A stretch of DNA of 18,062 nucleotides from an uncultured Bacteroides sp. (GCA_947071285.1 CAMTFK010000084.1:1-18062); one strand, 5' to 3'. Positions 1 to 8,649 are shown, numbered from the stretch's first letter. Translations and numbers: made by a program. The notes: generated by a model not told the origin, from the sequence alone.

Positions 1-1925
1 GGTTCTCTTCCCTTGCCAATATCATCAGTATCTGTATCAATCTGCGCCGTGCCAGGGATGAGGCGGAACGGGAACGTTCTTTCCTGCGCAATCTATATAA
101 GTATATGCCAATGGGGTATGTGCGGCTTTCTGTCATTCTCAACGGAGAAGGGAATCCGGCTGATTATCTCATCACGGATGCCAACCAGTTCAGTGCCGAC
201 TTGTGCGGTGCACCATTGGATAGCTACAAAGGGCGTTTGGCTTCGGAGATTTATTCGGAAGAAAGACTGGCTGAGAAAATGAAAGTCCTTGCCGAGATAC
301 ACAACAGAAATACGTATAGGGAACAGGACGAGTACTTTGAATTGTCTGGCAAGACTTGCCACTGCGTCATTTATTCGCCCGACCCGGAAGAATTGGTTTG
401 CCTCTACATGGATGTCACTGAAATGCGGCAGACGTATATGGCGTTGGACCATAGTGAAAAACTATTGCGTAATCTCTTCTCCAACATTCCGGTAGGCATC
501 GAAATCTATGATAAGAACGGATACCTGATTGACCTCAACAATAGGGACCTGGAAATATTTGGTGTCAAAGACAAGGCGAATACCATTGGTGTGAACTTCT
601 ATGAGAATCCCAATGTACCGGTGGATATACGCGAAAGGATGCAGGTTGAAGATGAACTCGACTTCTCACAGGATTATGAGTTCACTAAAATAAGCGACTA
701 TTATGAATCGGGAAAGCAAGGTGGCATCGAACTCTATACCAAAGTAAACAAGATATACGACAGTAATGGAGATTGCAGCGGCTTTGTACTCATTAATATC
801 GACAACACGGAAAGAATAAGTTCCATTAACCGTATCCGCGATTTCGAGAACTTCTTCTTGTTGATTTCCGATTATGCCAAGGTGGGTTATGCTAAGTTGA
901 ATCTGCTTACTCGTGAGGGGTATGCCATCAAGCAATGGTATAAGAATATGGGTGAGGATGAAGATACACCGTTGGCAGATGTGGTAGGCATTTATGATAA
1001 GATGCATCCGGGAGATAGAGCGCGTGTATTGGAATTTTTCGAGAAAGCCAAGAAAGGAGAAGCGACAAGTTTCAAGAGTGAAATGCGTGTGTTAAGAGCT
1101 GGAACACTGAATAAGTGGAATTGGGTACGTATGAATGTAGTGCTCAACCGTTATGATCCGGCGAATGGTTTGATTGAGTTAATCGGTGTTAATTACGATA
1201 TCACTGAGTTGAAGGAAACAGAAAAGAAGCTGATTGAAGCCAAGGAGAAAGCAGAAGAGGCAGACCGGCTGAAAAGTGCATTTCTTGCAAATATGAGTCA
1301 TGAAATACGTACGCCTTTGAACGCCATTGTCGGCTTCTCGAGCCTGTTGGTGGAGACGGACGAACCGGACGAAAAACGGGAATATGCCAAGATGGTGGAG
1401 GAGAACAATGAACTGTTGCTTCAATTGATTTCGGATATTCTGGACCTGTCGAAGATAGAAGCGGGAACCTTTGACTTCAAATTTAAAGACTTTGATATCA
1501 ATATCATGTGCGGAGATCTTGCACGTTCCATGCAGTTGAGGGTGAAGCCGGGAGTGGAACTTATCTTTGAACCTACATTGCCGCAGTGTGTCATCATCAG
1601 CGACCCTAACCGTTTGCATCAGGTGGTTTCCAACTTTGTAAACAATGCCATTAAGTTCACCACCACGGGGAGTATCCGGATAGGATATGACAAACCGGAC
1701 GAAAAGCACTTGCGGGTATATGTAGCGGATACGGGTATCGGTATTCCTCCGGAAGCCTGTAATAAAGTGTTCGACCGTTTCATTAAATTGAACTCTTTTG
1801 TTCAGGGCACAGGGCTGGGACTTTCCATTAGTAAGAGTATTATCGAGCAATTGGGTGGTAAGATTGGTGTGAATAGTGAACTGGGCAAGGGCTCAACATT
1901 CTGGTTTATCTTGCCGTTGGAATAG
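1..1925 (+). CDS. PAS-domain sensor histidine kinase, 5' end cut by window
   Basis: The reading frame is open from base 3 with no stop, so the gene begins outside the window; the Met at base 105 is internal. Numbered from that Met, three PAS-like sensor modules occupy about residues 1-108, 118-237 and 245-368. A charged coiled-coil linker (about 368-392) follows. The dimerisation domain has the H-box SHEIRTPL with phospho-acceptor His399. The ATPase domain shows the N box (NFVNNAIKF, about 510), G1 (DTGIGI), an F box (FDRFIK) and G2 (GTGLGL), then ends at residue 606. There is no receiver domain after the kinase, so it is a plain kinase rather than a C-terminal hybrid. The first visible residues ([13 protein letters not shown]) could be the end of a membrane segment. 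The ligand and partner regulator are unknown. It converges on nuoN, so it is not in that operon. Confidence 0.93.
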   Translation, partial: FSSLANIISICINLRRARDEAERERSFLRNLYKYMPMGYVRLSVILNGEGNPADYLITDANQFSADLCGAPLDSYKGRLASEIYSEERLAEKMKVLAEIHNRNTYREQDEYFELSGKTCHCVIYSPDPEELVCLYMDVTEMRQTYMALDHSEKLLRNLFSNIPVGIEIYDKNGYLIDLNNRDLEIFGVKDKANTIGVNFYENPNVPVDIRERMQVEDELDFSQDYEFTKISDYYESGKQGGIELYTKVNKIYDSNGDCSGFVLINIDNTERISSINRIRDFENFFLLISDYAKVGYAKLNLLTREGYAIKQWYKNMGEDEDTPLADVVGIYDKMHPGDRARVLEFFEKAKKGEATSFKSEMRVLRAGTLNKWNWVRMNVVLNRYDPANGLIELIGVNYDITELKETEKKLIEAKEKAEEADRLKSAFLANMSHEIRTPLNAIVGFSSLLVETDEPDEKREYAKMVEENNELLLQLISDILDLSKIEAGTFDFKFKDFDINIMCGDLARSMQLRVKPGVELIFEPTLPQCVIISDPNRLHQVVSNFVNNAIKFTTTGSIRIGYDKPDEKHLRVYVADTGIGIPPEACNKVFDRFIKLNSFVQGTGLGLSISKSIIEQLGGKIGVNSELGKGSTFWFILPLE

Positions 1926-1927
1926 AT

Positions 1928-2013
1928 TAGCTACGGGCTACGAGCTACAAGCTACGAGTGCCTTGCGGTATGATAGCGCAGCTACTCGTAGCTTGTAGCT
2001 TTGTAGCTTGTAA
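1928..2013. repeat. Heptamer-built palindrome between kinase gene and nuoN (element A)
   Basis: This spacer is a hairpin with perfect 17-bp arms, AGCTACAAGCTACGAGT at 1943-1959 and its complement at 1984-2000, around a 24-nt loop. Both arms consist of degenerate 7-bp units of the form NNGCTAC that continue past the perfect part. The loop read on the minus strand begins GCTGCGCTATCATACCGCA, related to the loops of the elements at 7088, 8014 and 9745. The nuoN stop codon TAG (2014-2016) is the first triplet of the outermost unit, TAGTTAC. It lies between convergent genes and could act as a bidirectional transcription barrier. However, no T-run follows the hairpin on either strand, so an intrinsic terminator is not supported. 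Confidence 0.85.
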
Positions 2014-3456
2014 CTAATTCAGCCCGAACGAGAACTTATCAATGTGCTGATAAACCACGCTTGCAAAACTCAATACAATGATACCGAGTGTACAGATGAC
2101 AAGGCTGGCACGCGTGTAGTTATCGCTGCGGAAAGCGGCGATAGGCTCATCACTCTTGTTGATATACATGGACTTCACAATCTTCAGATAGTAATAGAGT
2201 GACAGCACAGTATTAACCAAGGCAATGAACACCAACAGATGGAAACCGCTGTTGAAGGCTGCTGCGAAGATGAAGAACTTCGAGAAGAAGCCTGCAAACG
2301 GAGGAATACCTGCCAGTGAGAATAAAGCAAGCGTCATGAGGAATGCTAACTTGGGATTGGTGCTGTACAGTCCGTTATACTCTTCGAGGGTGAAGCGATG
2401 GGCGCGCAAGGCAATAATCGTAATCACCGTGAACACGGAGAGGTTGGCGAACATATAGATAAGTACATAATATACCAGTGACGTCATACCTTGTGCACTA
2501 CCGCCAATCACACCCAGCATAATGTAACCTGCCTGTGAGATACTGGAGAACGCCATCAATCGTTTCAGGTTCTCCTGGCGCAGGGCAAAGAGGTTGGCAA
2601 GGGTGATAGAGGCGATAATAACCCAGTAGAGCACTTCCTGCCATTGGTCTATCATCGGAGCAAATACTTTAATCAGGATGGTCAGCAGCACGAAAGCAGC
2701 CGCACCTTTTGAAATAACACTCAGATAAGCGGTCACGGTACTCGGAGCACCTTCGTAAACGTCTGCCGTCCAGAGGTGGAAGGGAACAAGGGAAAGCTTG
2801 AAACCCATGCCGGAGAAGAAGAATACGAATGCCATGATTTGCAGAGGACTACCGGTCAGGTGGGCCGGAATGTCATCGAAATAGAGGGTACCTACCGTAC
2901 CGTAAATCAATGAAAGACCATACAACAGCAAACCACTGGAGAAAAGTGCCGTAAGAATATACTTGGCACCTGCTTCGGCGGAGTGGTGACGGTATTTATC
3001 GAAAGCCACCAGTGCGGCCATCGGAATACTTGCTGTTTCCAGCCCGATGAAGAACATCAGGAAGTGTCCGGCGGAAATCATGAAGTACATACCCAGCAGT
3101 GTACAAAGCGTCAGCATATAGAACTCACCTTGTTTGATGATGGTGTCCGGCAGTTTCAGCCACTCGTGTGCCATCAGGAAGACAATCAGCGTACCGACAC
3201 TGAGAATAGACTTCACGATGCTTTGTATCGGTGCATTGTGGTACATGCCGCCGAAAGCATCGGTAGCCGGGCCGGGTATGATAGTAATCAGCGTGTGTAT
3301 CGTGAGCAACACGACAGGCAGCATGGTGTTGAGCCGTGGGTTACCGTCTTTCTTATGTGCATCGGGGCTCATGAAAAGGTCGGCCACGAAGAGGATAACG
3401 ATGACGGCTATCAGCGAAAGCTCTTCTTTGAGAATGAGAAATTGGGAATAATCCAT
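2014..3456 (-). CDS. nuoN: NADH-quinone oxidoreductase subunit N (complex I antiporter-like)
   Basis: A very hydrophobic 480-residue protein of the Mrp-antiporter-like family, the usual length for NuoN. It is one of three proton-channel subunits in the membrane arm. The expected channel residues are present: Glu140 in [11 protein letters not shown], Lys220 in [10 protein letters not shown], Lys250 in SVISKGAA and Lys393 in GFFSKFFIF. The ATG at 3454-3456 is chosen because it gives the N-terminal helix; the upstream spacer is only 32 bp. It is the last gene of the operon. Its TAG stop forms the first triplet of the palindromic array that follows. Family identity is certain; order and residues separate it from NuoL and NuoM. 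Confidence 0.96.
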   Translation of the reverse strand: MDYSQFLILKEELSLIAVIVILFVADLFMSPDAHKKDGNPRLNTMLPVVLLTIHTLITIIPGPATDAFGGMYHNAPIQSIVKSILSVGTLIVFLMAHEWLKLPDTIIKQGEFYMLTLCTLLGMYFMISAGHFLMFFIGLETASIPMAALVAFDKYRHHSAEAGAKYILTALFSSGLLLYGLSLIYGTVGTLYFDDIPAHLTGSPLQIMAFVFFFSGMGFKLSLVPFHLWTADVYEGAPSTVTAYLSVISKGAAAFVLLTILIKVFAPMIDQWQEVLYWVIIASITLANLFALRQENLKRLMAFSSISQAGYIMLGVIGGSAQGMTSLVYYVLIYMFANLSVFTVITIIALRAHRFTLEEYNGLYSTNPKLAFLMTLALFSLAGIPPFAGFFSKFFIFAAAFNSGFHLLVFIALVNTVLSLYYYLKIVKSMYINKSDEPIAAFRSDNYTRASLVICTLGIIVLSFASVVYQHIDKFSFGLN

Positions 3457-3464
3457 ATCTTGTT

Positions 3465-3492
3465 GAGTTATGAGTTATTAGTTATAAGTTAT
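3465..3492. repeat. Four 7-bp repeats between nuoM and nuoN (element B)
   Basis: Four consecutive units of NAGTTAT occupy 3465-3471, 3472-3478, 3479-3485 and 3486-3492. On the coding (minus) strand they read ATAACTN. The nuoM stop codon TAA (3489-3491) is the TAA of the first unit. Unlike the other heptamer elements in this operon there is only one arm: I see no complementary array and no GCTGCGC core in the 32-bp spacer. It therefore looks like a half element, or a simple repeat of the same kind. Confidence 0.8.
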
Positions 3493-4970
3493 TGAAATAT
3501 ACTCACCATAGGCAATACGCTGTCTCCAATCATCGTACTTATCCACAACGGGGCAATACCCAGGCCTGCAACGCACACAATGAGGATAATGACGGCAGTG
3601 CGTTCATCCCAGGTAGCGTCGGTCAGTGTCAGGTGGTGCTTGTTGGTGCAGGTGCCGTAAAGTATCTTGCCGACAAGACGGAGAATATAAACAGCAGTAA
3701 TCACGATACTGGTGCAAGCGATAATCGTCCATGTGCGGTGGAAAACATCGGCATGCTGGAAAGCACCGTTGAAGATAGTCATTTCGGCAACGAAACCGCT
3801 GAGGCCCGGAAGACCGAGGTTGGCAAGTCCGGCAATGACGTAGCAGACGGCGAGGAAAGGCATGATTTTCATCAATCCCGAAAGCTCGCGTACGTCACGT
3901 GTGTGGGTACGGCCGTATATCATACCGATAAGGGCAAAGAACAAGGCTGTCATCAATCCGTGGCTGAGCATTTGCAGGACGGCACCTGTGCAGGCGGTCT
4001 GGTTCATCATCAGGATGGCGAAAAGTACAAGACCGCAGTGAGATACGGAGGAGTACGCATTGATATACTTCAAGTCCGTTTGTACGCAAGCCGAAAAAGC
4101 ACCGTAGACAACGGAGATACCTGTCAGTATCAGGAAAATCCAGCCCAGTTCCTGTGCAGCTTCGGGCATCAGATACATGGCGATACGGAAACAACCGTAA
4201 CCACCCAGTTTCATCAACACACCGGCGTGAAGCATACTCACGGCAGTAGGTGCGGAAGCGTGACCGTCGGGGCTCCATGTATGGAACGGGAACAGGGCGC
4301 CCAGCACACCGAAACCGAGGAACGTAAGCGGGAACCAGATACGTTGCTGTTCGATGGGGATATTGTGCAATGCGGCGATGTCCAGCAGGTTCATACTTGT
4401 GGCACCGGCACCGTAATAGATACCAAGGATACCAATCAGCAGAAAGGCGGAACCACCCATCAGCATCAGTGTCAGTTTCATGGCTGAATACTCTTTGCGT
4501 CCGCTGCCCCATACGCCGATAAGCAGGTACATCGGGATAAGCGCTACTTCATAGAACATGAACATGGTGAACAGGTCCGTGGAAATGAAGAAGCCGAATA
4601 CTCCGAGGGAGAGCAGGGTGAACCAAAGGAAATATTCTTTCGTCAGCGGTTGCAGACGCCAGGAGGCAAATGTTCCGGTGAAGACGATGATGGCGGAAAG
4701 CAACAACATGGCTACTGAGATGCCGTCTACACCGACTGAATAATGTATGTTAAGTGCCGGATACCAGGGTACATCTGCGCGGAAAAGCATTTCGGCAGTG
4801 TCTCCGGCGGCACGGGCTTGCAGGTAGGCAATGGTCAGACCTACTGCGGCCAGCACCAGTGCCGATGCACCTACCACCATCACCGTGCGTATCTGCTTGA
4901 GATTGCGGCTCAGCCAAAGGCCAAGGAGCATCAGCAGGGGGATGAGAACAAAAATACTTAATATGTTCAT
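3489..4970 (-). CDS. nuoM: NADH-quinone oxidoreductase subunit M (complex I antiporter-like)
   Basis: A 493-residue polytopic membrane protein of the Mrp-antiporter-like family, in the usual NuoM size range. Conserved NuoM features include Glu141 in FMFYEVALIPMYLLIG, the FPFHTWSPDGH segment (227-237), Lys254 in AGVLMKLGGYG and Glu396 in SGFVAEMTIF, which match E. coli positions Glu144, Lys265 and Glu407. The lysine expected just before the PFHTW segment (E. coli Lys234) is not there: Leu223 occupies it in GFGVLGALFPFH. The adjacent lysine and glutamates are intact, so the gene does not look broken. The start is the ATG at 4968-4970. The 3' end overlaps the heptamer array before nuoN, and a 209-bp spacer rich in inverted repeats separates it from nuoL. 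Confidence 0.96.
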   Translation of the reverse strand: MNILSIFVLIPLLMLLGLWLSRNLKQIRTVMVVGASALVLAAVGLTIAYLQARAAGDTAEMLFRADVPWYPALNIHYSVGVDGISVAMLLLSAIIVFTGTFASWRLQPLTKEYFLWFTLLSLGVFGFFISTDLFTMFMFYEVALIPMYLLIGVWGSGRKEYSAMKLTLMLMGGSAFLLIGILGIYYGAGATSMNLLDIAALHNIPIEQQRIWFPLTFLGFGVLGALFPFHTWSPDGHASAPTAVSMLHAGVLMKLGGYGCFRIAMYLMPEAAQELGWIFLILTGISVVYGAFSACVQTDLKYINAYSSVSHCGLVLFAILMMNQTACTGAVLQMLSHGLMTALFFALIGMIYGRTHTRDVRELSGLMKIMPFLAVCYVIAGLANLGLPGLSGFVAEMTIFNGAFQHADVFHRTWTIIACTSIVITAVYILRLVGKILYGTCTNKHHLTLTDATWDERTAVIILIVCVAGLGIAPLWISTMIGDSVLPMVSIFQ

Positions 4971-5017
4971 ATTGTTATATTGTTTTATAATTCATTTCTA
5001 AATCATGTTGTCCTGTG

Positions 5018-5173
5018 CTATCCCAATTCTCCTCCTCCCAGGAGGAGGAGTACCTCGGAGGGGGGAGGTGGTAGGTAAAATTATACCTATGAAATAGTGA
5101 TTAGCTTTGTGCATTCACCTACCACCCCGCCTTTCAGGCACCCCTCCTCCCGGGAGGAGGGGAATTGAGATAG
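5018..5173. repeat. Paired 57-59 bp inverted repeat with GGAGG palindromes, nuoL/nuoM spacer (element C)
   Basis: The left arm (5018-5076) and right arm (5117-5173) are imperfect reverse complements over their full length, with most positions matching, around a 40-nt AT-rich loop. Each arm carries its own palindrome: 10-bp arms with a 2-nt gap at 5029-5050, and a perfect 22-bp palindrome at 5141-5162 centred on CCTCCCGGGAGG. The inner ends read GGTGGTAGGT and its complement. The nuoL stop codon lies 6 bp beyond the outer end. In the transcript this would be one very stable long hairpin or two local ones. The type looks like a dispersed intergenic repeat; a copy number cannot be given from one window. 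Confidence 0.85.
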
Positions 5174-5179
5174 TCTTGT

Positions 5180-7069
5180 TTACAGCACCAACAGCAGAAT
5201 CAGTGCCAGTGTACCCAACAGGAATACATAGGTGTATTGTTGAATCTGTCCGCTTTGCAAACCGCGTATCTCATCACTGGTGGCATTGGCACTCCAGGCA
5301 AGGAAGTTGAAGAAGCCGTCCACTACGTGGCGGTCGAACCAGGCGATGGGGCGGGAGATGCAACCGAAGATAATCTTGTGGGTGATGAACTGGTATATAT
5401 CATCAATGTAGAAACGATGATAAGCAGCCGTCCACAACCCACGGAAGCGGCGGGCAAGTGCATTGGCAACGGGTTGTTTCGCCCGTGCATACATGACTGT
5501 GGCAATCGCGATGGAGACAACGGCTACGGCAATACTGGTACCCGCTACCGCCCAATCGAGATGAATCTCGTAGGCTGTGCCGTTGGAAGAAATGAACTTT
5601 CCGAAGGGGATAAAACCTGCCACGATAGTTACAACGGCAAGGAACATCAACGGGATAGTCATCGCTAACGGACTTTCATGGGGCGTGTGCTCAGCATGGA
5701 GTTCCTTGTTCTCTTTACCCCAGAAGATACCATAGTAAAGACGGAACATATAGAACGCCGTCATTGCCGCAATTACTGTCATAATCCAACCCATGACAGG
5801 GCTGAATTGGAAGCATGCCGTCAATATCTCATCTTTGGAGAAGAAACCGGAGAACGGAGGAATACCTGCAATGGCAAGACACGCAATCAGGAACGTGATG
5901 TGTGTCACGGGCATGTACTTGCGCAGCCCACCCATAGCAGACATCTCGTTGCTGTGTACCGCATGGATAATGCTACCTGCACCGAGGAAGAGCAACGCCT
6001 TGAACATGGCATGTGTAAATAGGTGAAACATTCCCGCCATGTATCCCAAACCTCCATGATGCGGGTCGGCAGAAGTACAAACTCCCAGCGCCACCATCAT
6101 GAAACCAATCTGTGAGATCGTAGAGAATGCAAGCACCCGCTTGATGTCACTCTGCACGCAGGCTACCGAAGCGGCATAAAATGCCGTGAATGCTCCGATG
6201 TAAGCCACCAAATGCAGCACATCCGGTGCATAACTGATGAACAGCGGGAACATCCGCGCCACCAGATAAACTCCGGCCACTACCATCGTAGCCGCATGAA
6301 TCAATGCACTGACAGGCGTAGGACCTTCCATTGCATCCGGCAACCAGATGTGCAACGGGAACATCGCACTCTTTCCGGCACCACCGATGAACATCAGCCC
6401 GAGGGCCAGGGGAATCATCGCTGCACCACCTTTCAGCAATGCCATTTCGCTGGGCTGGAAGGTATATGTGCCGGCATAATAACCGTAAATAAGGATACCG
6501 ATCAGGAAGCCCAGGTCGGCAAAGCGGGTAACGATGAACGCCTTTTTGCTTGCCGCAACAGCGGATGGTTTCGTATAGTAGAAACCGATGAGCAGATAGG
6601 ATGAAACACCCACCAACTCCCAAAACAGGTACATCTGGAAGATATTAGTAGCCACCACCAGACCAAGCATAGACATGGTGAACAGGCTGAGGAATGCATA
6701 ATAACGTTGGAACCCGCGTTCGCCCTTCATATAGCCGAAAGAGTAGACATGTACCATCAGCGATACGGTGGAGATGACAATAAGCATCATCACTGAAATA
6801 GGGTCGAGCAAAATACCCAGGTCGATGCTCAGCGTCTCGGTGAAAGGCAGCCACGTCACATTATAAGGCATAAGTGTGTCGAAGGTACCATCCGCCAGGC
6901 GCGGAGCGGAGAAATATTGCCAGGCAGTGGCATAACTCAATACGGCCACCACAGCCAATACCGTGGTACCGATGATGCCTGCCGTCCGGTGCGTCATCCA
7001 TTTGCCACCGATTCCCAACGTGAGGAAGGAGAGCAAGGGGAGGAGCAGGATTAGAATTGTATATTCCAT
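5180..7069 (-). CDS. nuoL: NADH-quinone oxidoreductase subunit L (complex I antiporter-like)
   Basis: A 629-residue polytopic membrane protein, the distal proton-channel subunit. Channel residues are present: Glu151 in LFWELVGVSSYLLIGF, Lys233 in GAGKSAMFPLHIWLPDA and Lys412 in FSGFFSKDEIL. The C-terminal region beyond about residue 500 is the long extension typical of NuoL: the lateral helix, then a final membrane helix after GLQSGQIQQY. This extension distinguishes it from NuoM and NuoN. The ATG at 7067-7069 gives a normal N-terminus (MEYTILILLLPLLSF). A 93-bp palindromic spacer lies upstream of it and a 209-bp repeat-rich spacer downstream. Confidence 0.97.
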   Translation of the reverse strand: MEYTILILLLPLLSFLTLGIGGKWMTHRTAGIIGTTVLAVVAVLSYATAWQYFSAPRLADGTFDTLMPYNVTWLPFTETLSIDLGILLDPISVMMLIVISTVSLMVHVYSFGYMKGERGFQRYYAFLSLFTMSMLGLVVATNIFQMYLFWELVGVSSYLLIGFYYTKPSAVAASKKAFIVTRFADLGFLIGILIYGYYAGTYTFQPSEMALLKGGAAMIPLALGLMFIGGAGKSAMFPLHIWLPDAMEGPTPVSALIHAATMVVAGVYLVARMFPLFISYAPDVLHLVAYIGAFTAFYAASVACVQSDIKRVLAFSTISQIGFMMVALGVCTSADPHHGGLGYMAGMFHLFTHAMFKALLFLGAGSIIHAVHSNEMSAMGGLRKYMPVTHITFLIACLAIAGIPPFSGFFSKDEILTACFQFSPVMGWIMTVIAAMTAFYMFRLYYGIFWGKENKELHAEHTPHESPLAMTIPLMFLAVVTIVAGFIPFGKFISSNGTAYEIHLDWAVAGTSIAVAVVSIAIATVMYARAKQPVANALARRFRGLWTAAYHRFYIDDIYQFITHKIIFGCISRPIAWFDRHVVDGFFNFLAWSANATSDEIRGLQSGQIQQYTYVFLLGTLALILLLVL

Positions 7070-7087
7070 ATTTATCTAATTATTAGG

Positions 7088-7161
7088 TTTTAGATATTAA
7101 ATATTAATTCTATGCAGCATCACAGCGCAGCTAATTAATACCTAATATTTAATATTTAATT
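7088..7161. repeat. Heptamer-built palindrome between nuoK and nuoL (element D)
   Basis: A 13-bp perfect inverted repeat (ATATTAAATATTA at 7094-7106 and its complement at 7143-7155) made of degenerate TATTAAN heptamers: three units at 7088-7108 and four on the opposite strand at 7134-7161. The core 7107-7137, read on the minus strand, matches 27 of 31 positions of the core of the nuoCD/nuoH element (9762-9792), which lies in the opposite orientation. The array begins one base after the nuoK stop codon. No promoter or terminator signature is evident. Confidence 0.83.
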
Positions 7162-7162
7162 G

Positions 7163-7471
7163 TTACCACTTCAACTCGTCCAGTTTGCCGACCTGGATGC
7201 TTCGTATATTACGGTAGATGTTAATCATAATCGCGATAGCTACTGCCGTTTCGGCTGCCGAGATGGCAATGGAGAACAGGGCAAAGAAATACCCTTCCAG
7301 TCCGCCGGGGAATAGGAAACGGTTGAACACTGCGAAATTGATGTCAGTAGCGTTCAGTATCAACTCGATGCTGATAAGTATGGCCAGTGTGTTGCGGCGG
7401 GTGAAGAACCCGTAGATACCGGCGAAAAACATGATAGCCGAAACTATCAGATAATATTCCATGTGTATCAT
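7163..7471 (-). CDS. nuoK: NADH-quinone oxidoreductase subunit K
   Basis: A small three-helix membrane subunit with the two buried glutamates characteristic of NuoK, in ISIELILNA and AISAAETAVAIA (E. coli Glu36 and Glu72). The frame is open further upstream to a TTG at 7499-7501, but that would give an unusual charged N-terminus and overlap nuoJ. The ATG at 7469-7471 gives 102 residues, close to the family's usual 100, and starts 13 bases after the nuoJ stop. The ATG at 7460-7462 (MEYYLIV) is an equally possible start giving 99 residues. This is the only junction after nuoCD without a repeat element. Confidence 0.95.
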   Translation of the reverse strand: MIHMEYYLIVSAIMFFAGIYGFFTRRNTLAILISIELILNATDINFAVFNRFLFPGGLEGYFFALFSIAISAAETAVAIAIMINIYRNIRSIQVGKLDELKW

Positions 7472-7484
7472 AATCAATTCTTTT

Positions 7485-8000
7485 TTATCGTTTACGTGCA
7501 ATCACCAGTCCGCCTACGATACATGCCAGTAGCAGGATACTGATGGCTTCGAAAGGAAGCAGATAACCATATTTATCACTACTCAGCATTGCGTTTCCAA
7601 TGGTTTTAATATTGGTTTCCAACGGTGCAAGGTCGGTGGTGACGATAAACTTATGTTTCAGCGTGATGAACACTACGATGATGGCTCCCACCACGGTAGC
7701 ACCCAGTCCGGCCAGCAGTTTGCTACGCTTCAACTTGTCGATAGTACGGTCTCCTTCGCCACTGGTCAGCAGGATGGAGAAGACATAGAGTACAACTATA
7801 CCGCCGGCATAAACCATGATTTGTACCGAGCCCAGGAATGTGTAGCCCAGCAGGAAGTAGATGCCTGCCGTGCCGAAAAGCGTGAACAGCAGATACGTTG
7901 CCGAGCGTACCATATGGCGTGTGGTCACGGTGAGAATGGAACACGCGGTGATGAACACTGCCAGAAAGTAGAATACTACGGTTTCAAGGGTTATTTCCAT
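7485..8000 (-). CDS. nuoJ: NADH-quinone oxidoreductase subunit J
   Basis: A 171-residue membrane subunit. The conserved NuoJ stretch FLGSVQIMVYAGGIVVLYVF, the third helix with its pi-bulge in other complex I structures, is present at about residues 55-74. Five hydrophobic helices are expected and visible, the last ending in GGLVIARKR. NuoJ joins NuoK and NuoA in the membrane arm near the quinone site and takes part in coupling. The start is the ATG at 7998-8000. It is followed closely by nuoK (13 bp) and preceded by an 83-bp spacer holding a heptamer palindrome. Confidence 0.96.
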   Translation of the reverse strand: MEITLETVVFYFLAVFITACSILTVTTRHMVRSATYLLFTLFGTAGIYFLLGYTFLGSVQIMVYAGGIVVLYVFSILLTSGEGDRTIDKLKRSKLLAGLGATVVGAIIVVFITLKHKFIVTTDLAPLETNIKTIGNAMLSSDKYGYLLPFEAISILLLACIVGGLVIARKR

Positions 8001-8013
8001 TTGAATTAGTTTT

Positions 8014-8086
8014 TTAGTGTTTAGTGATTAGTGATTAGCGCATATATGTCGCACGGTGCTAATCACTTATCACTAATCGTTAATCA
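8014..8086. repeat. Heptamer-built palindrome between nuoI and nuoJ (element F)
   Basis: Inverted arms of 19 bp with one mismatch lie at 8021-8039 (TTAGTGATTAGTGATTAGC) and 8058-8076, around an 18-nt loop. The left arm is four 7-bp units (TTAGTGT, TTAGTGA twice, TTAGCGC). The right arm continues as heptamers into the nuoI stop codon: TGA at 8084-8086 begins the unit TGATTAA. The loop GCGCATATATGTCGCACGG aligns with the loop of the nuoN-side element (GCGCTATCATACCGCAAGG on the minus strand) with two short gaps. It ends 13 bases upstream of the nuoJ start codon. Confidence 0.83.
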
Positions 8087-8560
8087 TTTTTTTATTACGT
8101 GACTGCCCGGATGATTCAGCGTCTTCACCAGCTTCGTGCGGTCGAACACTGCATGTTCAAAGCCAGTATCAAACGTAATCGCATCGTGCGGGCAAGCTGT
8201 GACACAGAGCTGGCAGAACATGCACGAACCGAGGTCGTATTCATACTTTGCCAATATCTTCTTTTTCTTGCCGTCTTCAGTCTCTATCATTTCACTTTTC
8301 ACCGTGATGGTATCGTTGGGACATGCCATCTGGCACAGTCCGCACGCTACGCAGCGATGCTCGTTCTGGTCGTTATGAGGCATGGTCAGCGAACCACGGA
8401 AGCGGTCGAACATCTCCAACGTTGCACGGTTCTCGGGATATTGCTCCGTCACCTTCCGGCGGCAGAAGACGGTCATGGTAGTTTTCATACCCGTCAGCAA
8501 GGAGCCGATGCCATGCACCAGTCCGCCCAAATAACTATATGTTTCGTTCTTATCTTTCAT
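8084..8560 (-). CDS. nuoI: NADH-quinone oxidoreductase subunit I (two 4Fe-4S clusters)
   Basis: A 158-residue ferredoxin-like subunit with two complete 4Fe-4S motifs: CVACGLCQMACP (Cys70, 73, 76, 80) and CMFCQLCVTACP (Cys113, 116, 119, 123). These bind clusters N6a and N6b, which carry electrons to the N2 cluster of NuoB. The N-terminal amphipathic stretch (about residues 8-30) is the usual membrane-contact part. In an enzyme without NuoEFG this subunit is the natural entry point for electrons from an external donor, which is an inference. The start is the ATG at 8558-8560; the TGA stop falls inside the downstream heptamer array. Confidence 0.96.
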   Translation of the reverse strand: MKDKNETYSYLGGLVHGIGSLLTGMKTTMTVFCRRKVTEQYPENRATLEMFDRFRGSLTMPHNDQNEHRCVACGLCQMACPNDTITVKSEMIETEDGKKKKILAKYEYDLGSCMFCQLCVTACPHDAITFDTGFEHAVFDRTKLVKTLNHPGSHVIKK

Positions 8561-8581
8561 TATCTCTTTATATTTAATTTA

Positions 8582-8649
8582 TCCGAAGGGAAACTCTGCC
8601 CCGGCGCTACGCCGGTCCGAAGGGAAACCCTGCTTCGGCGCTACGCCGG
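8582..8649. repeat. 34-bp tandem duplication between nuoH and nuoI (element G)
   Basis: Two adjacent copies, 8582-8615 and 8616-8649, agree at 31 of 34 positions. Each ends in the hairpin CCGGCG-cta-CGCCGG or its variant TCGGCG-cta-CGCCGG, a 6-bp stem with a 3-nt loop. The second copy directly abuts the nuoH stop codon (8650-8652), and 21 bp separate the first copy from the nuoI start. The GC-rich composition differs from the AT-rich heptamer elements elsewhere in the operon, so this is a separate repeat type placed in the same kind of site. Confidence 0.88.

Noticed and set aside
3465..3492. CRISPR-like array
   Set aside because: Units are 7 bp with no spacers, and no cas genes are present in the window.
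3492..4487. A 331-codon open frame on the plus strand opposite nuoM
   Set aside because: It is an antisense shadow of nuoM: rich in His, Gln, Gly and Thr without domains or hydrophobic segments, and nuoM codon structure explains its openness.
7472..7501. A longer nuoK starting at TTG 7499-7501
   Set aside because: It would overlap the end of nuoJ and add a charged N-terminus; two ATG codons downstream fit the family length.
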